DNA of 38,253 nt from Promethearchaeati archaeon (lineage in GTDB: Archaea > Asgardarchaeota > Atabeyarchaeia > Atabeyarchaeales > Atabeyarchaeaceae): assembly GCA_019058495.1 (NCBI GenBank), contig JAHPYV010000001.1:1-38253 (forward strand), written 5' to 3'. The notes under the pieces were generated by a model that saw only the letters and a program-made list of their open reading frames with translations, searched no databases and had not been told where the DNA came from. A program made the position numbers and the translations under genes. Shown piece after piece: positions 24,125-33,663 of this stretch. Each line of letters starts with the position of its first letter. Positions within the stretch are counted from its first letter, which is position 1.

Positions 24125-24922
24125 CTATTTGACCTTGAGGTATTGGACTATCTCCTCGAGTCTGGCACCTGTGAAAACGGGCCCATCTTTACAAACCAAA
24201 TATCTTCCGATATAACAACTGCCACATATTCCAATACCGCATCTCATGTACCTTTCAAGGCTTGCTTCGACTTGAACACGCTTGCTTTCAGCTGTAATGA
24301 TGACTTTATGCATCATCGCTTCAGGGCCACAAGTATACACTCTGTCGAATTCCCCTTTCTTCAATAGAGCCGCCGCGACATCACTAGCGAACCCTCTTGT
24401 GCCTGCCGAACCATCATCTGTCGTTAGTATGAGTCTGGAGCGCCTATGTTTAGACAGTTTCTCAAAACCCTCTTGTAACACCAATTTATCTGCCGATCGT
24501 GCACCAATTATCATTGTAATCCGCTTATTAACGTCTGTTAGTTTTTTTGTAAGGAACAGAAGTGGCGCGGCTCCTATCCCTCCCGCAACTACTAGAATGT
24601 TACGACCTTTTGCTGAGAACCTAGTTCCGTACGGCCCCCGCAATCCGAGTAATTCTCCTTCAGCGACTTTGTGAATAGCTGCAGTAGCCTCGCCCACTTT
24701 CTTGACGGTAATCCATATCTCATCTTTCGTTGTGTTTGAAATACTCATCGGAACCTCGTCAATGCCTGGTACCCAAACCATTAGAAACTGTCCAGGTTGA
24801 GCCATCTTGGAAACATAAGGTGGGGATTCTATTCTCAGCGTGTTGGTATCCTGTGTTTCACGACGTACTGACCTCACTTCACAGATTACTGGACGATTCT
24901 TGACAGCAGCCTTTGACCCCAA
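24125..24922 (-). CDS. pyrK: Dihydroorotate dehydrogenase electron transfer subunit PyrK
   Basis: PyrK passes electrons from PyrD (type 1B) to NAD through FAD and a 2Fe-2S cluster. The FAD domain has PGQFLMVW and PMSIS (55-65), a variant of the usual R-x-Y-S motif. GGIGAAP (114-120) belongs to the NAD domain, and TCGPEAMM follows. The 2Fe-2S ligands are C228, C233, C236 and C244 near the C-terminus. Start is TTG with GGAGG 10 nt upstream. It follows pyrD by about 22 nt. Confidence 0.93.
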   Translation of the reverse strand: MGSKAAVKNRPVICEVRSVRRETQDTNTLRIESPPYVSKMAQPGQFLMVWVPGIDEVPMSISNTTKDEIWITVKKVGEATAAIHKVAEGELLGLRGPYGTRFSAKGRNILVVAGGIGAAPLLFLTKKLTDVNKRITMIIGARSADKLVLQEGFEKLSKHRRSRLILTTDDGSAGTRGFASDVAAALLKKGEFDRVYTCGPEAMMHKVIITAESKRVQVEASLERYMRCGIGICGSCYIGRYLVCKDGPVFTGARLEEIVQYLKVK

Positions 24923-24944
24923 CCCGAACTTTCCTCCGAACTGT

Positions 24945-25862
24945 TTACCTGTGCGCCCTCCCTATGATATCCTTCAAGCTTTTGAAACTCTTCTTCTTCA
25001 TATAGCTAGTTAATCCTTCCAAAATCTCCTTGAAAACTGATAATCCTTTGATTAAGGCCGTCCCGATTTGTATGCATGATGCTCCAGCGAGGAGGAATTC
25101 GACAGCGTCTCTCCAACCAGATATTCCTCCGACTCCGATTATAGGAACTCTAACCTTCTCATATAACTCGTATACGCACCTCAATGCAATGGGCTTCATT
25201 GCTGGCCCAGAAAGTCCTCCGTATCGGTTTCCAAGAATCGGCAAAAACGCATCTACATCTATAGCCATGCCTTTGACCGTATTAATAGCTGTGATCGCAT
25301 CGCATCCTCCGTCCTCCGCGGCCTTAGCGATCTCAACAATGCTAGTGACATTTGGATTCAATTTAACAAGTAGAGGTATTCTAATTGCACCTTTTACAGC
25401 TTGAGTTACTTCCTTTACGCAATCTGGGTCTAGCCCTATTGAGCCGACCTTTGCATGAGGACACGAAACATTCGCCTCTATCGCCGCGGCTCCTGCTTTC
25501 TCCATTTTGGAAGCTACATAGACAAAGTCCTCAGGGCTACCACCATACACGCTTCCCACTATTGGAACGTCAATCACTTTCCTGAGTTCAGATATTTCTG
25601 GAGCATATGCATCGACACCGGGGTTTGGCAATCCCATGGCATTTAGATAACCACAATCAACTTCAACTATTGTCGGGTTGGAATATCCCTTCTCGGGTTT
25701 TGGGCCAATAGACTTCGTTACAATAGACCCTGCTCCCGCCGAAGCCACTTGCTCCAAGGTAAACCTACTCATGCCAAGTATTCCGGAGGCGAGCATAGTT
25801 GGGTTTCTCATTCTTAGCCCAGCTAACTGCAAAGGCAGATCAAATTCGTCTTTCTTGGGCAT
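24945..25862 (-). CDS. pyrD: Dihydroorotate dehydrogenase, catalytic subunit (type 1B)
   Basis: PyrD oxidises dihydroorotate to orotate in pyrimidine synthesis. It has AGLRMRNPTMLASG, the catalytic-loop ANVSCPH motif, VKLNPNV and the FMN phosphate-binding GVGGISGWRDA and GASCIQIGTALI segments. The adjacent pyrK confirms type 1B. Open frame extends to a TTG at 25928, but those 22 extra residues are not typical. The ATG at 25862 gives a normal length of about 305 residues. The gene leads the seven-gene minus-strand run and diverges from nop5. Confidence 0.94.
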   Translation of the reverse strand: MPKKDEFDLPLQLAGLRMRNPTMLASGILGMSRFTLEQVASAGAGSIVTKSIGPKPEKGYSNPTIVEVDCGYLNAMGLPNPGVDAYAPEISELRKVIDVPIVGSVYGGSPEDFVYVASKMEKAGAAAIEANVSCPHAKVGSIGLDPDCVKEVTQAVKGAIRIPLLVKLNPNVTSIVEIAKAAEDGGCDAITAINTVKGMAIDVDAFLPILGNRYGGLSGPAMKPIALRCVYELYEKVRVPIIGVGGISGWRDAVEFLLAGASCIQIGTALIKGLSVFKEILEGLTSYMKKKSFKSLKDIIGRAHR

Positions 25863-26019
25863 GCCTACCACTTTCTTCTTCGTCACGATGAAGCCAATCG
25901 TAGAATAGGGAATAGAATAATAAGCCAATTAATCATGGTTATAGAAATGTAGTTAAAGCTTTATGGAGTTCGGTAGCCTAAGTGTGGTTCCCCTTCAACT
26001 TTGTCGGAGGATAATTAGA

Positions 26020-27258
26020 TTGCAGGCTTTCATCGTTGAATCGATCATTGGTGTCTTTGGATTTGACGAATCACTCAATCTGCTTGCATCAAGCGTTTTC
26101 CAAAAAGATCCTGAGACTCTGACTAAGAATGTTTCTAGGCTTCAGCAGGGCGAAATAATAGATGAGGTTGATAATATCGTCAAGCGTCTGGTTGAGAAGG
26201 GTTTTGATGGATTCATTTTAGAGGATGAGGAACTCGCCAAGAACATAATCAAGAAGTATGGCGTTCGTGCTCATGTTGAAACTCCAAGCGCAGCGGGCAA
26301 ATCACTAAGGTCAAGAACAGTCAGTTTTTCAGAGGAAGTTGGATTCACAAGCAAACCTGAAGAACTATCTTCACTACTTTACTCGGTTGACCTGTCGCTA
26401 ACTAAGCAAAAGATACGGGGGGCAGCTGAGAGAAGGGATAAACTAATTGTTCAGGCTATTGAGGCAACAGACGATATAGACAAGACCCTTAACTTGTTTG
26501 CTTCCAGGATCAGGGAATGGTATGGATTGTACTTCCCTGAGTTAGACAAGATAATAGAGAACCATCAAACCTATGCTACTCTCGTGAGCAAAATTGGGGA
26601 GAGAGAGGAATTCACTCAAGACAACCTTCGTAATACAGCCACATTCTCAGATGCACTGCGCGCAGAATTGGAGAGGTTAGCCAAAAGCTCCATGGGGGCA
26701 AGAATAGCAGAGTATGACCTTACTCGCATCCGGCACTTTGCGTCCATCATTAAGGATCTATACGAGACTCGGAGTGAAATCGAAGACTACATTGAAGACG
26801 TTATGAAGGAAGTTGCTCCAAACATAACCGGCCTCGCTGGTTCAATGATCGGGGCTCGGTTACTTAGTTTGGCTGGCGGGCTTGAGGAACTTTCAAGACT
26901 TCCTGCTAGCACGGTTCAGGTGCTTGGTGCGGAGAAAGCATTGTTCCGTGCGCTCAAAACGGGCGCAAACCCCCCAAAACATGGGATTATTTTCCAACAT
27001 CCTTTGGTTCATCGTGCTGCGTGGTGGCAGAGGGGAAAAGTTGCTCGCGTCTTAGCTGGAAAACTCTCGATAGCCTGCAGGATTGACACTTACTCAGGCG
27101 AATACCAAGCGGATGAACTGAAATATCTGTTAGAAAAGAGAGTCGAAGACATTCAGAAGAAATATCCTAAACCCACGCACAGAGAGCCTCCGAAATATCA
27201 AGACAAACGTGAATGGAGTAAGAAGAATGTGAAGAGATTCGGTAGAAGGAGATTCTAA
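26020..27258 (+). CDS. nop5: Nop5, C/D box RNP core protein
   Basis: Nop5 (Nop56/58) scaffolds the C/D box RNP that guides 2'-O-methylation of rRNA, bridging L7Ae-bound RNA and fibrillarin. It has an N-terminal fibrillarin-binding domain (VESIIGVFGFDE), a coiled-coil middle, and the NOP domain with GARLLSLAGGLEELSRLP, VQVLGAEKALFRAL and HGIIFQHP. The C-terminus is lysine/arginine-rich. TTG at 26020 is chosen because GGAGG precedes it by 9 nt and the family normally starts at this point. An upstream ATG (25963) lacks a ribosome site. It forms a pair with flpA. Confidence 0.95.
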   Translation: MQAFIVESIIGVFGFDESLNLLASSVFQKDPETLTKNVSRLQQGEIIDEVDNIVKRLVEKGFDGFILEDEELAKNIIKKYGVRAHVETPSAAGKSLRSRTVSFSEEVGFTSKPEELSSLLYSVDLSLTKQKIRGAAERRDKLIVQAIEATDDIDKTLNLFASRIREWYGLYFPELDKIIENHQTYATLVSKIGEREEFTQDNLRNTATFSDALRAELERLAKSSMGARIAEYDLTRIRHFASIIKDLYETRSEIEDYIEDVMKEVAPNITGLAGSMIGARLLSLAGGLEELSRLPASTVQVLGAEKALFRALKTGANPPKHGIIFQHPLVHRAAWWQRGKVARVLAGKLSIACRIDTYSGEYQADELKYLLEKRVEDIQKKYPKPTHREPPKYQDKREWSKKNVKRFGRRRF

Positions 27259-27304
27259 GAGTTCATATTATGAATTTGGAGCGCCAGAGGAGCATGTTGC
27301 CAGA

Positions 27305-27991
27305 ATGACGAACGCAAGAGAATTCAAAGGCTGCAAGAATGTGATTTGGGTATCCCCCGAAGACAAGGTTAGCGGTGGAGAGAAGCTCGCAACCCTCAAC
27401 CTTGCTCCAGGTCAGAGAGTATATGGTGAAAGACTCGTTCAGTTTTCAGGAAAGGAATACCGGGTGTGGGACACTTATCGCAGTAAATTAGCTGCCGCCA
27501 TAGCCAAAGGTGTAGAGGAAATTCCTTTGGAACCAGGTTCCAAGGTTTTGTATCTCGGTGCTGCCTCGGGAACAACAGCCAGCCATGTATCCGACATCGT
27601 CGGTCAAGGAGGTATCGTGCACTGTGTCGAGTTCTCACCGAGAGTTATGCGGGAACTCGTAGCTCTATGTGAATATCGAAAGAATATGCTCCCAGTACTC
27701 GCTGACGCTAGATTCCCAGAAAAGTACCGGATGCTAGTGGACCAAGTTGACGTGATCTATCAAGATGTTGCGCAGCCTAATCAAAGCGAGATCATGGTGA
27801 AAAACGCAAGAATGTTCCTCAAGGACGGGGGACATGGGTTTCTGGCTATCAAAGCTAGAAGTGTGGATGTGACCAAGGAACCATCCGAGATATACAAGAA
27901 AGAGATAGAAACGTTGAAACAGTCATTCGAGATCAAGACCGTAGTCCACCTTGAGCCTTATGATAAGGCTCATGTAATGATTCTCTTCTGA
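27305..27991 (+). CDS. flpA: Fibrillarin-like rRNA 2'-O-methyltransferase
   Basis: Fibrillarin is the SAM-dependent methyltransferase of the C/D box RNP. The 228-residue protein has the SAM-binding VLYLGAASGTTASHVSD motif, VHCVEFSPRVMREL and DVIYQDVAQPNQ. The catalytic lysine is in FLAIKARSVD, and the late aspartate and histidine regions are also present. The order nop5-flpA, 46 nt apart, is standard in archaea. Confidence 0.96.
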   Translation: MTNAREFKGCKNVIWVSPEDKVSGGEKLATLNLAPGQRVYGERLVQFSGKEYRVWDTYRSKLAAAIAKGVEEIPLEPGSKVLYLGAASGTTASHVSDIVGQGGIVHCVEFSPRVMRELVALCEYRKNMLPVLADARFPEKYRMLVDQVDVIYQDVAQPNQSEIMVKNARMFLKDGGHGFLAIKARSVDVTKEPSEIYKKEIETLKQSFEIKTVVHLEPYDKAHVMILF

Positions 27992-28270
27992 GCTGGACGC
28001 CAGATTATGGTATTATGATGAGATTCTCCATAGCTACACAACTAGTTCTTATTGAGAGCAAAGACCGCAGTGTTCCGATCGGACTCGTGGCTGCACACTG
28101 AGAACTAACCAAAAGACTAATCTATTTTTAGAATGGAATCATTTAGATGATATTGGTGAAATGGGGCAGTTCTGGCGTATTCGCCAAACAGGAGTAGAAG
28201 TGAGTGAAACCTGGGTAAAGGTTCTCATCCATAAGGACATGCTCTCACGCCGCTTAGCGGTGAAGTTGAC
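27992..28270. other. Spacer between flpA and smc
   Basis: This 279-nt spacer holds a small hairpin (TGGCG-TATT-CGCCA, 28173-28186) and a short open frame from ATG 28161 that overlaps the smc start but lacks a spaced ribosome site. GGTGA at 28259-28263 serves smc. No RNA gene was recognised. Confidence 0.4.
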
Positions 28271-31200
28271 TTGGTGTATCTCAGAAAAATCGTTTTAAAG
28301 GGGTTCAAGTCGTTCGGGAAAAGAACTGTGAGCCTCAGATTCTCTAAAGGGCTCACGACTGTCGTCGGAGCTAATGGCAGCGGCAAGAGCAATGTGCTGG
28401 ACGCCATTTGCTTCACTCTCGGAATATTAAGTGCAAAGTTTGTTAGAGCGGGCTCATTCTCTGACCTGATTTATAATCCCGGATCCCCATCCAACGAAAA
28501 ACCAGCTGAGTATGCTCGAGTCACTCTTCACATTGACAATTCAGATAGAAAGATTCCCATAGATACGGACGACATTGTGATGTCAAGACAGGTGGACCGG
28601 CAGGGGCACGGAGTCTACCGCTTGAACGGACGCCTAACAACTAGGACGGAGATACTAGATATTCTGAGCATGGTAGGGATAGATCCTGAAGGATACAACA
28701 TTGTTCCACAGGGCGAGTTAGCTCGAATAATAAGGTTGAGCCATGAGGAACGGAGACAGCTAATAGAGAAGATTGCAGGAATCGCCACATACGACGAAAA
28801 AAGGGAGAGGGCCCTGAAGGAGCTTGAAGAAGTTAACCAGAATCTTCAAAGAGTCAATGATATCGTCAAAATTGTCAAGGAGGAGTTCGAGCGTCTAGAA
28901 AAAGAAAAAGAAGGAGCGATGCGATGGCAGAACATTGACAAGGAGATCAAAAATCTCCAGGCTTCATTGGTATATACACAACTGACCAGGGCGAGGTTAG
29001 CCTCAGAAGAGGTTTCAAAGAAACTTGAGGCCAAGAAGAGTCAGTTGGATAAACTGAAAGTAGATGAAGACACCTTAGTGAAGACTCATGACGCAGTATC
29101 TGGCAGAATCACGGAGATCGAACGTTCTTTAACGAGACGAGAGTCTGAACTTGATACAGCCCAATCGAGGATCCTTGAACTAAGACAGCAAATATCTGAG
29201 AGTGAGAGTGCTTCGAAAATTATTCAAGAGAAGATCAGATCTAACTCAGGTCAATTAAGATCTCTAGAAGAGAAACTACCTAACCTCAAGAAGACTACCG
29301 ACAATGCGTGGGACGAGGTCAAATTGCTTGACGACAGAAAGAAAGCATTAATAAAAAGTATCGAAGATACCAGTGGAATCATCAAGGAGCTCTCGACACA
29401 GATCACAGGACTGGATGAAGAGTTCAACAAGAAAAGACAACAGCTTGATGACGTGGTGTCCAATGTCAATGAACTAAATTCGGAGTTAGCAAGAAACAAC
29501 GCGAAACAACAGATACTCACTAGAGAGAAAACATACTTGGAGCAAGAGATTTCAAAACTAGGCAAATTGAAGGAAGAGTCTGAGAAGAATCACCTTGCAA
29601 TTAAGAATGAGATAGGCTTTTTGATGAAAGAACAGGAGGACACAATAAACAGACTCTCAAACGTACAAACTGAGACCGAAAGAGTCTCAGAAGAACTTGC
29701 GGCCACTGAAAAGCAGTTGCAGGAAACAAATGCTATAATAAAGAAGATAGGGGATGAACTCATTCGAATAAGAGCCAGGGTGGACGCTCTCAGAGAAGCA
29801 AGAATGTATCTTTCACACGGTAGAAGAGCTGCCGTAAGAGAGATTCTCAAACTGAAAGACCGAGGCGGTTTTAATGGGATCTGTGGAACAGTTGCAGACC
29901 TGATAAAAGTTCCTCTCGAGTATTCGACTGCGATAGAAGCTTCTGCTGGCTTTCGTCTAACTTATATAGTAACTAAGACTGAGAACGATGCAGCAAAACT
30001 TATTGATTTCCTTAAAAAGACTAAGACGGGCAGAGCGTCATTTCTTCCACTTGACTCTCTTAAGCCAGGGACCTCTATGGAGTGTCCGAAGGAGAAGGGG
30101 GTAATTGGTTTCGCCAAGGATTTGATCAGCTTTGATGAAGAGATTGAGCCAGCTATTGAATATGTCTTCGGAAGAACCTTAGTAGTAAAGGATTTGGGCG
30201 TTGCTCGCTCCCTCAAACACACACAGTTGCGCAGAGTCACATTAGACGGTGACATAATGGAGCCTGCGGGACTAATAACAGGTGGATTCTACAGAAAAGG
30301 AAAGCAAGTTGATGAGAGATCAAATCTTCCGAAACTGGAGGAAGAGTTGAAAGGACTTGAAGAAACTAGAATAATGCTTTCTGATAAATTACACAGGCTG
30401 ACCCGTCTCAAGTCAGACTCAAGCGAAAGCATTAACACCAACGAAAGAAAACTCGAGGTAACAGGATTTCAACTTAGCGAGAAGAACGGCAAAACAAAGG
30501 AACTTGAACAGATTATCGGAAACACGGAGAAGGAGCTAGTATCGAAAAACGCAAGGCTAGCAGAGGTCACGAAAGACCTAACAAATCTGCGGAACGTCAT
30601 TGAGGACTCCAAGAACAAGCTTGCTGAATTCACTTCTCGGGAAAGAGAGTTGAAAACATTACTCGACACCTCCGAGGCTTCCAAGATCGGGACAGCCGTA
30701 AAGAACAGAGAAAACGAGCTTGCCCGACTGAACGATGAACTCAAGAAAGTTGAGATATCAATCGCCCAGAACATGGGAAAGATCGAGCAACTTGCACCGC
30801 AGACTGAGGAAGCAAAGCAACTCCTTGAAGAGGTTAGGAGTCTGTTACCCTCACTTCAGTCCGACCTAGAGACGAGGCAGGCTGGACTCGACACACTGAA
30901 TGAGGAACTAAAGAATGTTCTAAGTGAAAGGGAACTGGTGAAAGAAGAACTCGACTCATCTAGGAGAGAATTGACTGAGAACAAGACCGCTTCGAGAGAT
31001 AGCTCGAAGAAGCTTAACGCTGTCAGAGAGGAAATTAACACGCTTCAAATGGATATAAGTGGACTCAATATTAGAAAGGAAGATCTAGGATCCGAGGTAT
31101 CATCAGCGGAGAAGAGAATACAGGAGTTCCCTGAATTCCAATCACGCGCAGGGGAAGAGACCGATGAGGAGGAAACGTCGGAACGTATACGCATACTGAG

Positions 31201-31837
31201 AGAAGAACAGGTCGCCCTGGGAAGCGTCAACATGAAGGCCATAGAGCAGTATGACTCCACAAAAAGTAGATACGATGAAGCAATTTCAAAGAGAGAAAAA
31301 GTTCTCCAAGAGAAGACAGCCATTCTGGAGTTTATGGAAAAACTCGAGAGAGAAAAAGTTAGAAAATTCGTGGATGCCTTTAATGACATTTCCAATAACT
31401 TTAGAGAGATATTCAACTACCTTTCTCCTGCCATACGCGCAGAGCTAGCTATTGAAAACCCTGTACAACCCTTGTTGGGCGGAATCGCTATTAAGGTAAA
31501 AACCGCGGGCATGGAAGTCACAAGTATAGAGGCTTTGTCAGGAGGAGAAAAATCGCTAACTGCACTAGCTCTGATATTTGCTATCCAGAAGCATCAGCCC
31601 GCTCCATTCTATGTAATGGATGAGATTGATGCTTTCTTGGATGAGGTCAATGCAGTCAGAGTGGCAGACCTTCTAAAGGAGCTGTCGAAAAACTCCCAGT
31701 TCATCGTAGTCACGCTTAAGCAGGCGGTCATGACTAGATCCGATTCTCTGATAGGAATCTCAAAAAACACTGAAACAGGCATCTCAAACATAGTATCTGC
31801 AAATATTGAGGAGTTTACTAAGCAGGTTGCTATGTAG
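28271..31837 (+). CDS. smc: Chromosome segregation/condensation protein SMC
   Basis: SMC is the ATPase arm of the condensin-like complex that organises the chromosome. The 1188-residue protein has Walker A GANGSGKS (33-40), a long coiled coil, and a hinge at roughly 528-680 (with NGICGTVADLIKV and a glycine-rich GLITGGFYRKGKQ). A second coiled coil follows, then the ABC signature LSGGEKS (1089-1095) and Walker B FYVMDEIDAFLD (1113-1124). Start is TTG (or the next codon GTG) with GGTGA 7 nt upstream. It leads smc-scpA-scpB, and the three proteins form one complex. Lineages such as Sulfolobales lack canonical SMC-ScpAB, so this argues against that group. Confidence 0.97.
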   Translation: MVYLRKIVLKGFKSFGKRTVSLRFSKGLTTVVGANGSGKSNVLDAICFTLGILSAKFVRAGSFSDLIYNPGSPSNEKPAEYARVTLHIDNSDRKIPIDTDDIVMSRQVDRQGHGVYRLNGRLTTRTEILDILSMVGIDPEGYNIVPQGELARIIRLSHEERRQLIEKIAGIATYDEKRERALKELEEVNQNLQRVNDIVKIVKEEFERLEKEKEGAMRWQNIDKEIKNLQASLVYTQLTRARLASEEVSKKLEAKKSQLDKLKVDEDTLVKTHDAVSGRITEIERSLTRRESELDTAQSRILELRQQISESESASKIIQEKIRSNSGQLRSLEEKLPNLKKTTDNAWDEVKLLDDRKKALIKSIEDTSGIIKELSTQITGLDEEFNKKRQQLDDVVSNVNELNSELARNNAKQQILTREKTYLEQEISKLGKLKEESEKNHLAIKNEIGFLMKEQEDTINRLSNVQTETERVSEELAATEKQLQETNAIIKKIGDELIRIRARVDALREARMYLSHGRRAAVREILKLKDRGGFNGICGTVADLIKVPLEYSTAIEASAGFRLTYIVTKTENDAAKLIDFLKKTKTGRASFLPLDSLKPGTSMECPKEKGVIGFAKDLISFDEEIEPAIEYVFGRTLVVKDLGVARSLKHTQLRRVTLDGDIMEPAGLITGGFYRKGKQVDERSNLPKLEEELKGLEETRIMLSDKLHRLTRLKSDSSESINTNERKLEVTGFQLSEKNGKTKELEQIIGNTEKELVSKNARLAEVTKDLTNLRNVIEDSKNKLAEFTSRERELKTLLDTSEASKIGTAVKNRENELARLNDELKKVEISIAQNMGKIEQLAPQTEEAKQLLEEVRSLLPSLQSDLETRQAGLDTLNEELKNVLSERELVKEELDSSRRELTENKTASRDSSKKLNAVREEINTLQMDISGLNIRKEDLGSEVSSAEKRIQEFPEFQSRAGEETDEEETSERIRILREEQVALGSVNMKAIEQYDSTKSRYDEAISKREKVLQEKTAILEFMEKLEREKVRKFVDAFNDISNNFREIFNYLSPAIRAELAIENPVQPLLGGIAIKVKTAGMEVTSIEALSGGEKSLTALALIFAIQKHQPAPFYVMDEIDAFLDEVNAVRVADLLKELSKNSQFIVVTLKQAVMTRSDSLIGISKNTETGISNIVSANIEEFTKQVAM

Positions 31838-31869
31838 ATCACGGTTTCAAAGAAGATTTTAGAAGTGAG

Positions 31870-32556
31870 GTGAAACCTCTGAGCGAAAAAAACTCACCAT
31901 TCTGGCTGCAACCTCCATGGTCGTTCCTACTCGATTCATTGAAAGCTAGTAAACTCTCTCCATGGGACATTGATATTGCCTACTTGGTCTCTTCGTTTCT
32001 GCAGAAGATGTACGAACTAGGAGTAATCGACTTCAGGGTCTCCGGACGTGCGCTTCTATCGGCGTCAATAATCCTAAAACTGAAGACAGAACAACTCTTA
32101 GACATTAACGCGAACCTTGAATTGACTGAAGAAGAGAAGGAATTGGTGCTACCCCCTCTTGAGATGCCTCTTCGTTTGACTTCAAGGAAAGTAACTTTGG
32201 ATGAACTTTTGGTAGCCTTGGAGCGAGTCCTGCTGCAGGGAGACGAAAAAGCAAACAAAGCGAAACAGGATGAGAAAGCAAGGTCGTTCGTAACCCCCTT
32301 GGTTTTTGAACTCGAACCCGACATGATCAACGTTGAGAAAAGCATCAATGAAACGCTTCAGAGAATTCTCAAGCTAGCAATGAACGAACCTATTGTAAAG
32401 TTCTCCCACCTCCTTTCCGAGAGAACTTCCAAGGAAGTTGTCAAGATCCTTCTAAGCTGTCTTCACCTGGCCAACCGTGGGAGAATAAGGGTTTGGCAGG
32501 AAGAGGACTTCGGAGAAATACTGATCACTCTAATGAACGGAGGCCCCTCAAAGTGA
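31870..32556 (+). CDS. scpA: Segregation and condensation protein ScpA (kleisin)
   Basis: ScpA is the kleisin that bridges the SMC heads. The N-terminal helical domain has FLLDSLKASKLSPWDIDIAYLV, a typical ScpA segment, then an acidic linker and a C-terminal winged-helix domain ending with EEDFGEILI. I list the GTG at 31870, but it lies inside a strong GAGGTGA site (31867-31873). That site is correctly spaced for a CTG at 31879, so CTG may be the real start. The 3' end overlaps scpB by 4 nt (GTGA). Confidence 0.93.
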   Translation: MKPLSEKNSPFWLQPPWSFLLDSLKASKLSPWDIDIAYLVSSFLQKMYELGVIDFRVSGRALLSASIILKLKTEQLLDINANLELTEEEKELVLPPLEMPLRLTSRKVTLDELLVALERVLLQGDEKANKAKQDEKARSFVTPLVFELEPDMINVEKSINETLQRILKLAMNEPIVKFSHLLSERTSKEVVKILLSCLHLANRGRIRVWQEEDFGEILITLMNGGPSK

Positions 32557-33149
32557 ATTCTCCCCTCAACAAGAAGGCACTGATGGAAGCTGCGCTATAC
32601 GCTGCAGGTAGACCTCTTTCAATAGAGGATCTTGAAAAAGTTTCAAAGGCAGGAGGAAGACCTGAAACAGAATCGCTTCTAGAAGAACTCATAAGTGAAT
32701 ATCAAGGTAGATCTAATGCCTTGGAGATAGTACAAGTTTCTAGGGGGAGATACGCGCTTCAACTGAAGCCAGAGTACTCAAGTAGAGTCTCTCGTTTATC
32801 ACCTGGAGGATTACTGAGCCTAGGTTCGCTGAAGACGTTGGCACTGGTAGCTCTTAGACAACCAATTAGGCGGTCAGAAGTAATTGAGATAAGAGGCGCT
32901 CATTCATACGAGCACATTCATAGGCTCGAGCAGCTTGGTTTTATTAGAAAGGAACCGAGTGGGAGAAGTGTCTCACTTACTACGACGAAAATGTTTGCGG
33001 AATACTTCGGGTTCGATGAAGATCTAGCCAAACTCAAAGTCCAATTGCACCGAAAGCTTGTCAAACTTGGTGCTGGAAATCAATCTGAGACCAATCTATC
33101 AAAGTCAAACGAAGCAGACCATCAAGCAGAGAATGAAATTGATACCTAG
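32553..33149 (+). CDS. scpB: Segregation and condensation protein ScpB
   Basis: ScpB binds ScpA and stabilises the SMC complex. The 198-residue protein consists of two winged-helix domains, with ALMEAALYAAGRPLSIEDLEKV opening the first and TLALVALRQPIRRSEVIEIRG opening the second. The tail is polar. A GTG at 32553 is chosen because it forms a GTGA overlap with the scpA stop and has GGAGG 9-10 nt upstream. The longer frame from 32493 would overlap scpA without reason. It is convergent with srp19. Confidence 0.93.
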   Translation: MNSPLNKKALMEAALYAAGRPLSIEDLEKVSKAGGRPETESLLEELISEYQGRSNALEIVQVSRGRYALQLKPEYSSRVSRLSPGGLLSLGSLKTLALVALRQPIRRSEVIEIRGAHSYEHIHRLEQLGFIRKEPSGRSVSLTTTKMFAEYFGFDEDLAKLKVQLHRKLVKLGAGNQSETNLSKSNEADHQAENEIDT

Positions 33150-33169
33150 ATTAGAAATAGCATTTGGAA

Positions 33170-33466
33170 CTACTTTGCTTCTTTGGTTCTCAATTTCTTT
33201 AGGTTCCTTGCAATCGAAACCAACAATTTCCTTTTGGGCATCACTCTGCCAACAAGAAGTCTTCCGCTTTTCTCCCACCATGCATTCGGGTAAGCGGCGG
33301 ACTTGTCGATCTTACAGGGAATCCCCGACATTTCTGCTGCTCTAGCCAACTCGTCGACTGTTGGTCTCTCTATGGTCAAGTTACGCCCAATTCTCCTCCC
33401 TTCATTCCATGATTTAGTTCCATCGAAATAACTAGGCCACAATATTAGCTCAGCTGATTTTCTCAT
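33170..33466 (-). CDS. srp19: Signal recognition particle 19 kDa protein
   Basis: SRP19 binds SRP RNA and lets SRP54 assemble on it. The 98-residue protein shows the family pattern: LWPSYFDGTKSWNEGRRI (with the characteristic tryptophan and GRR), then VDELARAA, YPNAWWEKSGRLLV and a basic C-terminus. The ATG at 33466 is preferred because AAGGAGAG lies upstream. A TTG at 33487 would add seven residues. It diverges from rps8e. Confidence 0.94.
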   Translation of the reverse strand: MRKSAELILWPSYFDGTKSWNEGRRIGRNLTIERPTVDELARAAEMSGIPCKIDKSAAYPNAWWEKSGRLLVGRVMPKRKLLVSIARNLKKLRTKEAK

Positions 33467-33610
33467 GATTACGCAGCTCTCCTTCAATTAGCATACAAAG
33501 GGGCTTCCGATTTACCGTTTCAATCTAAATGGTTTCCCGAAACATATATTAACTGGCTTTTAAGCTTCAACTTAGTATGTGTCTTAAGAGTCGAGAATGT
33601 TAGTCATCCT

Positions 33611-33663
33611 CTTAAATATGGTCTTATCACTTGTAAGTTTTGTCTGTGACGAGGTGCAGAAAC
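33611..33663 (+). promoter_or_regulatory. Promoter and ribosome binding site of rps8e
   Basis: A TATA-like CTTAAATATG at 33611-33620 precedes GAGGTG at 33651-33656, which sits 7 nt before the TTG at 33664. This fixes the start codon of rps8e downstream of the longer open frame. Confidence 0.5.

Noticed and set aside
28161-28298. Small plus-strand frame starting MGQFWRIRQTG before smc
   Set aside because: The only ribosome-like site is too close to the ATG, and the frame runs into smc. It is more likely chance.
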